From UBA6921 sp031363085 (lineage in GTDB: Bacteria > Pseudomonadota > Gammaproteobacteria > SG8-11), in contig JANLTU010000120.1 in the NCBI GenBank assembly GCA_031363085.1, positions 1 to 5,754 of the forward strand: DNA of 5,754 bases, given 5' to 3'. Position numbers and translations under genes: made by a program. Within the stretch, counting starts at the first letter, position 1; the number at the start of each line of letters is the position of its first letter. This document shows, piece by piece, positions 1 to 5,441 of the stretch. The notes beneath the pieces are model-generated. The model saw only the letters and a program-made list of their open reading frames with translations, made no database searches and was not told where the DNA came from.

Positions 1-110
1 TCCTCGCGCACATCCTTTTCAATATTGTTGGGATCGCACAGCGCGCGTAATTCGCTGACACAGGTTTCGATGAACGCCAGCTTTTTTTCGATCAATTCAA
101 TATCTGTCAT
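1..110 (-). CDS. hepT: HepT-like toxin (DUF86 family), N-terminal part, cut by window edge
   Basis: The first 36 codons are visible and read MTDIELIEKKLAFIETCVSE, followed by LRALCDPNNIEKDVRE. This is a typical N-terminal helix of the HepT/DUF86 family. HepT proteins are HEPN-type RNase toxins of about 140 residues, neutralised by a nucleotidyltransferase antitoxin, MntA, through AMPylation of a C-terminal tyrosine (family knowledge). The HEPN catalytic R-x4-6-H motif would lie outside the window, so activity cannot be judged. The ATG at 110-108 overlaps the stop of the upstream mntA reading frame as ATGA, the classical translational coupling of these pairs, which supports this start. No strong Shine-Dalgarno is visible, also consistent with coupling. 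The upstream mntA is broken, so this toxin may be unneutralised, inactive or poorly translated. Confidence 0.8.
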   Translation of the reverse strand, partial: MTDIELIEKKLAFIETCVSELRALCDPNNIEKDVRE

Positions 111-240
111 GACTGCGTTCCGGAACCAGCGTGGCGGGCATCGCCGCGCGCGCGGCTGCCGAACAGGTAAACGCAACTGATCCCCGCGCAGCGATGCGAA
201 AAAAATCGCGCAGTGTTGCGGCTTCCGGTGGCTCATGCAT
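107..240 (-). pseudogene. mntA: Broken mntA antitoxin (MNT-type nucleotidyltransferase), frameshifted and truncated
   Basis: From ATG 240 the frame reads MHEPPEAATLRDFFRIAARG, a plausible MntA N-terminus. At the run of four G residues (minus strand, 185-182) the homology jumps frame and continues as ISCVYLFGSRARGDA, the nucleotide-binding G-S signature of the family. Restoring one base there would join the two halves. After GDA only RHAGSGTQS and a TGA remain. The D-x-D metal-binding pair that normally follows the GS motif by about ten residues, and the remaining ~90 residues of a ~130-residue protein, are missing. The final TGA overlaps the hepT ATG, so the lost segment was probably removed by an in-frame or near-in-frame deletion that kept the junction. 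The second half has no ATG, GTG or TTG of its own ahead of the GS motif, so the remnant is not expected to be made. Confidence 0.75.
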
Positions 241-335
241 GCGCTTGGTATAGCACCGCGATAAGTGTCGTCCGGCGCGCAAGCAACGGTTTTTGCAGCT
301 ACGCTTGAGTGGGGATTCTCCGGAGCACCGCTTGC

Positions 336-1523
336 ATGGCCTTGCATATTCTTGTGCTCAATGTCGGTTCATCGAGTGTGAAGTTCAGTGTCTGGACGGT
401 CGCGCCGGATACGCACCGAACACTTGCCTTGCTGCAACGCGGTGCGGTGACAGGCATCGGCGCAGGTGCGCGCTTTGATGTGCTCGATCACAGCGGCACG
501 CCGCAGGTGGCCGACGCCACGTGCATTACCGTCGCAGAAGACACGCATGCGCTGGCCTTGCAACGTATTTTGATTTGGCTGGATGCAAATTTTCCTGGCG
601 TTGAATTTCACGCGATTGGCCATCGCGTCGTGCACGGTGGTGATCATTACGCGCAAGCGGTGCGTGTCGATGCGGCGGTGCTGGCCGACTTGCGCGCATT
701 GATTCCGCTTGCGCCGCTGCATCAACCGCACAGTCTTAAAGCCATCGAAGTGCTCGCGCAGTTAAGACCGCAGCTCATGCAGGTCGCATGTTTTGACACC
801 GCGTTTCACCAAGCTCAGCCGCCGCTTGCGCGCCGCTTTGCGCTACCGCGCGCGCTGCACGAATCCGGAATCAAGCGCTATGGATTTCATGGCCTGAGTT
901 ACGCATATCTCGCGCAGGTGTTGCCGGATTTTCTGGGCGAGGTCGCCGCCGGCCGCGTGATCGTCGCGCACCTGGGCAACGGCGCGAGCTTGTGCGCACT
1001 GCAGCGGCGGAAAAGTATTGCGACGAGCATGGGCTTCACGCCGCTGGACGGATTGATGATGGGCACACGTTGCGGCGCGCTCGACCCGGGCGTGGTGGTG
1101 TATCTGCAACGTGCGCGCAACCTGAGTCTTGCGCAGGTCGAGCACCTGCTGTATCACGAGTCCGGTCTGCTGGGGGTGTCCGGTATCAGCGGCGATATGA
1201 GCGTGCTGCTTAAAAGTCATGACCCGCGCGCTCAAGAGGCGATTGATCTGTATGTATATCACATCGTGCGCGAGACTGGCTCACTGGCAGCGGCGCTGGG
1301 CGGTATTGATGCGCTGGTGTTCAGCGGCGGCATTGGTGAGAACGCGGTGCTGATTCGTGCGCGCGTCTGCGATGCGCTGGCGTGGCTGGGCCTGCATCTG
1401 GATGCAGCGCGCAACGCAGCGGGCGGGCCGTGCATCACGCAGGCGGACAGCGCCGTATCGGCGTGGGTGATCGCCACGCATGAAGATGCGATCATCGCGC
1501 AACAGGTGCTGCAGGCCGGGTAG
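336..1523 (+). CDS. ackA: Acetate kinase (acetate/propionate kinase family)
   Basis: Cytoplasmic kinase of the ASKHA superfamily that interconverts acetate + ATP with acetyl phosphate + ADP. The 395-residue length matches the family (about 400). Motifs in order: phosphate-binding LNVGSSSVKF (8-17), HRVVHGG (96-102, substrate arginine), FDTAFHQ (153-159, catalytic Asp), YGFHG (182-186, His), HLGNGAS (212-218), TSMGFTPLDGLMMGTRCG (from 230, Arg in GTR), SGLLGVSG (276-283), FSGGIGENA (329-337) and a late HED (382-384, acidic residue near the C-terminus). All expected catalytic residues are present. The start at 336 was chosen because the NVGSSS strand begins right after it and GGAG lies 10 bases upstream. 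An upstream GTG at 309 would add nine unlikely residues. HQPHSLKAI and GTRCGALDPG replace the classical HNP and GTRSGDxDP, a variant I associate with proteobacterial kinases often encoded near phosphoketolase (not visible here). glgP follows after 48 bases, possibly in one transcript. Confidence 0.95.
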   Translation: MALHILVLNVGSSSVKFSVWTVAPDTHRTLALLQRGAVTGIGAGARFDVLDHSGTPQVADATCITVAEDTHALALQRILIWLDANFPGVEFHAIGHRVVHGGDHYAQAVRVDAAVLADLRALIPLAPLHQPHSLKAIEVLAQLRPQLMQVACFDTAFHQAQPPLARRFALPRALHESGIKRYGFHGLSYAYLAQVLPDFLGEVAAGRVIVAHLGNGASLCALQRRKSIATSMGFTPLDGLMMGTRCGALDPGVVVYLQRARNLSLAQVEHLLYHESGLLGVSGISGDMSVLLKSHDPRAQEAIDLYVYHIVRETGSLAAALGGIDALVFSGGIGENAVLIRARVCDALAWLGLHLDAARNAAGGPCITQADSAVSAWVIATHEDAIIAQQVLQAG

Positions 1524-1540
1524 TTTTACCAATAGGGCGG

Positions 1541-1553
1541 GCGCACGCTGCGC
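1541..1553 (+). terminator. Short hairpin between ackA and glgP, possible weak terminator or attenuator
   Basis: GCGCA (1541-1545) and TGCGC (1549-1553) form a perfect 5-bp stem with a 3-base loop, followed by GTTATTTTC. The stem is short and the T-tract is interrupted, so strong termination is unlikely. It could reduce read-through or stabilise the upstream message. Confidence 0.2.
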
Positions 1554-1571
1554 GTTATTTTCAAATTCTCA

Positions 1572-3305
1572 ATGGCACACACCAAGGCACCGATGACAAG
1601 CGCAGCTACGATTGCCTACTTTTCGATGGAGATCGGTTTGGAGCCGTCCATCCCCACCTATTCCGGCGGCTTGGGCATGCTCGCCGGCGACACCCTCCGT
1701 TCTGCCGCCGACATGGGCCTGCCCGAAGTGGTGGTGTCGCTGCTGCACCGCAAAGGCTATTTTCACCAGCGCATCGACGCCAGCGGCTGGCAGGCCGAGC
1801 AGGCGGTGGAATGGGCGGTGAATGATTATCTGGAAGAACTCCCCGCACGCGTCATTGTCGAGATTGAGAACCGCAAGGTGCAGGTGCGCGCGTGGAAATA
1901 TCAGGCGACCGGCGCGGGCGGTGAAATTGTGCCGGTGTATCTGCTGGATACCGACATCGACGGCAACGCGCCCTACGACCGAACGTTGACACATTATCTG
2001 TACGGCGGCGACGACAAATACCGGCTATGCCAGGAAATGATTCTGGGCATCGGTGGCATCCGCATGCTGCGCGCGCTGGATTGTCACGACCTGAATCGTT
2101 ATCACATGAACGAAGGTCACGCGAGTCTGCTGGTACTGGAATTACTCGCCGAACGTCGCAGAGCGCGCGGCAACGATGCGACGATCAGTCAGGACGATAT
2201 TGTCGCGGTGCGGCGCCAATGTGTGTTCACTACGCACACGCCGGTGCCGGCCGGGCACGATCAATTCAACCTGGAGTTAGTGCATCAGGTGTTCGGTAAC
2301 GCTAATCCGATGCAAGGCCACGAGCATGAATTCTGCTGTGAAGGCTTATTAAATCTCACCTACTTGGCGCTGGAAAACAGCCACTTTGTCAACGGCGTAT
2401 CCAAGGAGCATCGCGAAGTCTCGCAGCAAATGTTTGCCGGTTACCGCATTGACTCGGTGACCAACGGCATTCATGTCGCGACCTGGGCGTCGAAACACAT
2501 GCAAGCGTTGTTCGACCGCTATATTCCCGGCTGGCGCGAAGACAATGCCAGCTTGCGTTCCGCGTTGAGCATTCCCAGTGATGAAGTCTGGCAGGCGCAC
2601 CAAGCGGCCAAAAAAGAGTTGCTGGAATACGTGAATCGCACCGCCAACGCCGGCATGGACCGCGATGTGTTAACCCTCGGCTATGCGCGCCGCGCCACAC
2701 AATACAAACGCCCGGATTTACTTTTTTTCGACGTGGCACGCCTCAAGGAAAGCGCGCGCAAACACGGTGCGATTCAGATCGTCTACGCCGGTAAAGCGCA
2801 TCCGCACGACCAGCGCGGCAAGGAATTGATTCAATACATTCACCGCATGAAAGACGCACTGCGCGCCGATGTCAAGGTTGCCTACCTTGCGGAATACGAC
2901 ATGGCGTTGGGCAAGTTGATGACCGCCGGGGCCGACATCTGGCTGAACACCCCGCAGCCGCCGCTGGAAGCCTCTGGCACCAGTGGCATGAAAGCGGCGG
3001 TCAACGGCGTGCCGTCGTTCAGCATCCTCGACGGCTGGTGGATCGAAGGCTGCATCGAAGGCATCACCGGCTGGGCCGTCGGCAACGGTAATCACGGCAG
3101 CAAGAGCAAAGAAGCGCCAGTGCAAGATAATTCGCTCGACGCGCAGCACCTGTACCAAAAACTGGAGCAGGTTATTTTGCCGCTGTTCTACCAGCAACAG
3201 GAGCGCTACATCGACGTGATGCGCCACGCCATCGCCCTCAACGGCTCGTTCTTCAACACCGAGCGCATGTTGAATCAGTACGTGACCAAGGCGTATTTCA
3301 AGTAG
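1572..3305 (+). CDS. glgP: Alpha-glucan (glycogen) phosphorylase, short form
   Basis: PLP-dependent GT35 phosphorylase that splits alpha-1,4-glucan with phosphate to give glucose-1-phosphate. The 577 residues fit the short TIGR02094-type branch, not the ~800-residue classical enzyme. It starts straight at the catalytic fold and lacks the N-terminal extension (DUF3417) of many long relatives. Visible motifs: YFSMEIG (16-22) and YSGGLGMLAGD (30-40); YHMNEGHASL (177-186), equivalent to the active-site histidine region; FTTHTPVPAGHDQF (219-232); VTNGIHVATW (296-305); RRATQYKRPDL (373-383); VYAGKAHP (404-411); and PPLEASGTSGMKAAVNG (463-479), in which K474 is the expected PLP-binding lysine, followed by LDGWWIEG (486-493). 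No lesion is visible. The start is uncertain: ATG 1572 has no clear Shine-Dalgarno, while ATG 1593 (protein from MTSAATIAYF) has AAGG five bases upstream and would shorten the protein by seven residues. The adjacent ackA suggests coupling of storage-glucan breakdown to acetyl-phosphate metabolism (inference). Confidence 0.93.
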   Translation: MAHTKAPMTSAATIAYFSMEIGLEPSIPTYSGGLGMLAGDTLRSAADMGLPEVVVSLLHRKGYFHQRIDASGWQAEQAVEWAVNDYLEELPARVIVEIENRKVQVRAWKYQATGAGGEIVPVYLLDTDIDGNAPYDRTLTHYLYGGDDKYRLCQEMILGIGGIRMLRALDCHDLNRYHMNEGHASLLVLELLAERRRARGNDATISQDDIVAVRRQCVFTTHTPVPAGHDQFNLELVHQVFGNANPMQGHEHEFCCEGLLNLTYLALENSHFVNGVSKEHREVSQQMFAGYRIDSVTNGIHVATWASKHMQALFDRYIPGWREDNASLRSALSIPSDEVWQAHQAAKKELLEYVNRTANAGMDRDVLTLGYARRATQYKRPDLLFFDVARLKESARKHGAIQIVYAGKAHPHDQRGKELIQYIHRMKDALRADVKVAYLAEYDMALGKLMTAGADIWLNTPQPPLEASGTSGMKAAVNGVPSFSILDGWWIEGCIEGITGWAVGNGNHGSKSKEAPVQDNSLDAQHLYQKLEQVILPLFYQQQERYIDVMRHAIALNGSFFNTERMLNQYVTKAYFK

Positions 3306-3322
3306 GTAGGCAGTGCTAATCC

Positions 3323-3351
3323 TTGACGGTATAGGACAATTGTCCTATTCT
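3323..3351 (+). promoter_or_regulatory. Sigma70-type promoter of the nemA-tetR-yciI locus
   Basis: TTGACG (3323-3328, five of six consensus bases) is separated by exactly 17 bp from TATTCT (3346-3351, four of six). The start of transcription is expected near 3358. The spacer is almost entirely filled by palindrome O1, and palindrome O2 spans the expected start site, a classical arrangement for steric repression. Only 17 bases separate the glgP stop from the -35 box and no terminator lies between, so read-through from glgP is possible. Called from sequence match and operator geometry alone. Confidence 0.65.
3331..3348. promoter_or_regulatory. Operator O1: 18-bp perfect palindrome inside the promoter spacer
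   Basis: ATAGGACAATTGTCCTAT is a perfect 18-bp inverted repeat between the -35 and -10 boxes, overlapping the -10. Its core TAGGAC-N4-GTCCTA recurs in O2, 30 bp centre to centre. Repeat length and symmetry fit a TetR-family dimer, and the obvious candidate is the regulator starting at 3966. Binding is inferred. Confidence 0.7.
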
Positions 3352-3388
3352 GCGTCATCCGTAGGACGGTTGTCCTACGGATGACGCA
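3351..3388. promoter_or_regulatory. Operator O2 inside a 38-bp inverted repeat with perfect 17-bp arms
   Basis: The left arm TGCGTCATCCGTAGGAC (3351-3367) and right arm GTCCTACGGATGACGCA (3372-3388) are exact reverse complements around GGTT. The centre repeats the O1 core TAGGAC-N4-GTCCTA, while the outer eleven bases of each arm are unique to O2. If transcription starts near 3358, the message would begin with about 10 bp of this stem, giving a hairpin at the extreme 5' end. It is not followed by a T-tract and lies upstream of a ribosome binding site, so it is not read as a terminator. Confidence 0.7.
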
Positions 3389-3395
3389 TCGACCG

Positions 3396-3401
3396 AAGGA
3401 G
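3396..3401 (+). promoter_or_regulatory. Ribosome binding site of the former nemA gene
   Basis: AAGGAG lies six bases before ATG 3408. It marks the original start of the reductase gene. The ATG now opens a frame that does not match the enzyme, because the homologous reading begins one base out of phase at about 3412. Confidence 0.6.
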
Positions 3402-3407
3402 ATCATC

Positions 3408-3950
3408 ATGCGTGCAAAACGTGACCGATGCGGTGCACTCGGGCGGTGGCCACATCTTTGTTCAGTTGCTGCATTGCGGGCGGATTCCCCACCCGAGCTT
3501 GCTGCCAGACAACGCCACGCCTGCGGGCCCATCGGCGCTGCGGCCGACGGGGCAGGCGGTGACCTATAGCGGCATGCAGGATTTCGTGACAACCGCGCGC
3601 GCTTGAGACCCACGAAATTCCAGGGATCGTGGCGCAATTCCGGCGTGGCGCGGAGATGGCCCAGCGCGCGGGCTTCAATGGCGTGGAAGTCCATGGCGCC
3701 AACGGCTATCTCGAAGTTCGCAGGACCGTATAGCGCCAACAACGGCTATGACCGCGTGCGCGCCCAAACGGCGGTACGTAGCGGCACCGCAGACTTGGTT
3801 GCTTTCGCAATTCCATTCCTGGCCAATCCGGACCTGGTGCGCCGTTATCGGGATAACCTGCCGTTAAACGCGGCTGATCCATCCAGTTTTTACGGCGGCA
3901 GCGAAGCAGGTTACACCGACTATCCTTTTTATCGCGGCGAAGAAATTTAA
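3408..3950 (+). pseudogene. nemA: Decayed NemA-like Old Yellow Enzyme (FMN-dependent enone/N-ethylmaleimide reductase)
   Basis: Three fragments of one NemA-type alkene reductase lie in order but in different frames. Fragment 1 (about 3412-3591) reads QNVTDAVHSGGGHIFVQL, then HCGRIPHPSL, and corresponds to family positions from roughly residue 85. The whole N-terminal part is gone, apparently deleted just behind the start codon. At 3591-3592 one extra A breaks the frame: removing it gives VTPRALETHEIPGIV. Fragment 2 (about 3593-3710) continues to GFNGVEVHGANGYL, holding the substrate-binding His/Asn pair and the proton-donor Tyr. Then roughly 110-130 residues are missing. Fragment 3 resumes in another frame at about 3712 with KFAGPYSANNGYDR, passes through ADLVAFAIPFLANPDLVRR and ends with the family-typical FYGG...GYTDYPF before TAA 3948-3950. 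About 180 codon-equivalents remain of about 365. No FMN-binding enzyme can result. The intact promoter, operators and downstream repressor show it was the first gene of a regulated operon. Confidence 0.88.
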
Positions 3951-3965
3951 GCGGAAGGTGTTTTT

Positions 3966-4571
3966 ATGAACGACAAGACCACACGCGAACACATTGTTGA
4001 GACCGCCGACCAACTGTTCTATCGGCAAGGTTTTGAGAGCACCTCGTTCGCGGATATCGCGGCTACCGTACAAATCTCGCGCGGCAATTTCTACCATCAC
4101 TTTAAATCCAAGGATGAAATTCTGGATGCTGTGATCAATATGCGTCTGGCGAATACCCGGAAGATGTTGGAGCAGTGGGAGATTGAAGGGAAACACCCTG
4201 CGGATCGCATCCGCAGCTTTATCAACATTCTGATTGCGAACCGCGCCAAAATAAAACAATACGGTTGCCCGGTGGGTACGCTGTGCACCGAGCTTGCGAA
4301 GCTGAATCATGCCTCGCAAGGTGAAGCTAACGAGCTATTTACGCTGTTTCGGATCTGGTTGCGCAGACAATTCACACTGCTTGGCCGCAAGACAGACGCC
4401 GACGCGCTGGCGATGCATCTGCTTGCCCGCAGTCAGGGCGTCGCCACGTTGTTCAATGCATTTCACGATGAAAAATTCGTCAAGCAGGAAGTAATACAGA
4501 TGTATGACTGGTTGAGAGCGTGCGAGCAAAGCGCCGCGCGCAATACGCCCGACGAGCCTGAGTCGCGCTAG
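3966..4571 (+). CDS. TetR-family transcriptional repressor
   Basis: A 201-residue DNA-binding repressor, full length for TetR regulators. The N-terminal helix-turn-helix is clear: TADQLFYRQGFESTSFADIA (13-32), then VQISRGNFYHHFKSKDEIL (35-53). The C-terminal ligand domain holds YGCPVGTLCTEL (99-110), with cysteines at 101 and 107, and a third cysteine at 186. The position of C101 resembles the SGC segment of E. coli NemR, whose single key cysteine senses electrophiles and hypochlorite, so redox or electrophile sensing is plausible but inferred. Start ATG 3966 has GGAAGG seven bases upstream. It begins 15 bases after the nemA remnant and was probably co-transcribed with it from the promoter at 3323, so it likely represses itself through O1 and O2. 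Alternatively it could sense another small molecule or bind sites elsewhere. The gene shows no damage. Confidence 0.93.
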   Translation: MNDKTTREHIVETADQLFYRQGFESTSFADIAATVQISRGNFYHHFKSKDEILDAVINMRLANTRKMLEQWEIEGKHPADRIRSFINILIANRAKIKQYGCPVGTLCTELAKLNHASQGEANELFTLFRIWLRRQFTLLGRKTDADALAMHLLARSQGVATLFNAFHDEKFVKQEVIQMYDWLRACEQSAARNTPDEPESR

Positions 4572-4639
4572 CGTAATTCGCCACGGTGGTGTGCTGAGTA
4601 CTTTGCCTATCAAGTTTATTTCTAGAGGAGAAAATTCCA

Positions 4640-4927
4640 ATGTTTGTCGTGCTGCTTAAATTTTCGGCTAACAAAGGCAAAGCCGGCCAATTTATGGACG
4701 GCCACAACGCCTGGATCAAACGCGGTTTTGATGACGGTGTGTTTTTGTTGGCCGGGAGTCTTCAGCCCAAATTGGGCGGTGGCATCGTCGCACACAATAC
4801 CTCGCTTCCTGATCTGCAAAGCCGGGTAAAGCTTGATCCGTTCGTGGCTGAAAATATCGTATGTGCGGAAATCCAGGAAATCGCTGCGGTAAAAGCCGAC
4901 GAGCGGCTGAAATTTTTGCTCGACTGA
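4640..4927 (+). CDS. YciI-like (YCII-domain) small protein
   Basis: A 95-residue protein with the ferredoxin-like alpha/beta YCII fold. The N-terminal strand FVVLLKF (2-8) is followed by GHNAWIKRGFDDGVFLLAGS (21-40), then the middle GGGIVAHNTSLPDLQSRV (46-63) and LDPFVAENIVCAEIQEI (65-81). The conserved histidine (H22) and the aspartate of DPF (D66) form the putative active-site pair of the family. The physiological reaction of most members is unknown; some domain relatives take part in chlorinated-aromatic breakdown. A good Shine-Dalgarno, AGAGGAG (4624-4630), lies nine bases before ATG. It follows the TetR gene by 68 bases in the same direction and is probably in the same transcript, which would make it the surviving effector gene of the locus (inference). 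Confidence 0.88.
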   Translation: MFVVLLKFSANKGKAGQFMDGHNAWIKRGFDDGVFLLAGSLQPKLGGGIVAHNTSLPDLQSRVKLDPFVAENIVCAEIQEIAAVKADERLKFLLD

Positions 4928-4986
4928 TCGTGTCGCAGTAATTCATTTGCAAACCGCATCGACCTCGACGCAAAGGAGTAATCAAT

Positions 4987-5313
4987 ATGCCAATCACACG
5001 CACCTTTCGCGCAACTGTTTTGGCACGTGCGCAGCGCGACACACGTCTTCGCTCCGCCATGCTGACCGAGGCCATCAACGAATTGTTGAGCGACGAGCTC
5101 GACGCGGGCCGGGCGATGTTGCGGGATTACATTAACGCCACCGTGACGTTCGACGTGCTGGCGAAAAGAACCGGTAAACCCAGCAAGAGTTTGCAACGCA
5201 TGCTGGGCCCAAGCGGCAATCCCACTGCGGGGAGCCTGTTTGCGATAATTAAAACATTGCAGGACGCCGAACACATTCATCTGCAAGTGAAGGTGGTGAA
5301 AGAGGCGGCTTAA
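4987..5313 (+). CDS. HigA-like antitoxin / small HTH regulator, no toxin partner visible
   Basis: A 108-residue cytoplasmic protein resembling the addiction-module antidote family (TIGR02684-like, HigA/XRE type). The N-terminal half, FRATVLARAQRD...AMLTEAINELL (7-34) and GRAMLRDYINATVTFDVLA (41-59), is typical, followed by the helix-turn-helix around LAKRTGKPSKSLQRMLGPSG (58-77), then NPTAGSLFAIIKTL (78-91) and a terminal beta strand IHLQVKVV. AAAGGAG (4972-4978) lies eight bases before ATG 4987. Members of this family normally follow a RelE/ParE-type toxin gene. Here the 59 bases upstream hold no toxin and the upstream neighbour is the YciI-like gene, so it is either a solitary regulator or an orphaned antitoxin. 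It could belong to the preceding transcript. Confidence 0.82.
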   Translation: MPITRTFRATVLARAQRDTRLRSAMLTEAINELLSDELDAGRAMLRDYINATVTFDVLAKRTGKPSKSLQRMLGPSGNPTAGSLFAIIKTLQDAEHIHLQVKVVKEAA

Positions 5314-5436
5314 TCGGTGTTCCGGATAATGCAACTATGCAAGCCCGACCCCGTTCCTGCACAGCCTTTCCCGCACTCCACTGCTGCTCTTTTACCCGCA
5401 CGATTTAATGAAGAGCCTAAATACACTACGAGCCCG
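5314..5436. other. Convergent intergenic spacer
   Basis: About 120 bases between the plus-strand HTH gene and the minus-strand surface-protein gene. No convincing bidirectional terminator is seen. On the minus strand the part next to the stop encodes a hydrophobic-then-basic stretch, described separately. Confidence 0.5.
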
Positions 5437-5441
5437 CTAAG
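5385..5441 (-). pseudogene. Possible remnant of a PEP-CTERM-like sorting tail in a shifted frame
   Basis: Just after the stop of the surface-protein gene, the +1 frame on the minus strand reads LSGLVVYLGSSLNRAGKR. This is a hydrophobic stretch with G-S-S-L followed by basic residues, the pattern of a PEP-CTERM or VPLPA-type transmembrane-plus-arginine tail. It would follow IPPV in the gene's own frame if small indels near 5440-5448 were undone. A short hydrophobic stretch can arise by chance, so this is weak. Confidence 0.25.

Noticed and set aside
97..282. 61-residue minus-strand open frame upstream of hepT
   Set aside because: Only its middle (from ATG 240 to about 183) matches an mntA N-terminus. 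The rest is the wrong frame after the G-run, so it is part of the pseudogene and not a separate gene.
309..335. Upstream GTG start for acetate kinase
   Set aside because: It adds nine residues not expected in the family and has no clear ribosome binding site. ATG 336 has GGAG at a suitable distance and starts right at the phosphate-binding strand.
2718..3227. Long minus-strand open frame inside glgP (169 residues), and similar ones at 843-1262 and 4762-5334
   Set aside because: They lie antisense to well-supported genes, have low-complexity composition typical of GC-rich antisense frames, and match no family I recognise.
3351..3388. Large inverted repeat as a transcription terminator of glgP
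   Set aside because: No T-tract follows, and a promoter precedes it and a ribosome binding site follows it. Regulatory use fits better.
3381..3569. 62-residue plus-strand frame opening at ATG 3381
   Set aside because: It starts inside the right arm of the O2 palindrome, has no ribosome binding site there and its product is out of frame with the recognisable reductase fragment.
3603..3950. 115-residue plus-strand frame as an independent small gene
   Set aside because: Its first third is out of frame with nemA homology and its last two thirds are the C-terminus of the same enzyme, so it is pseudogene debris.
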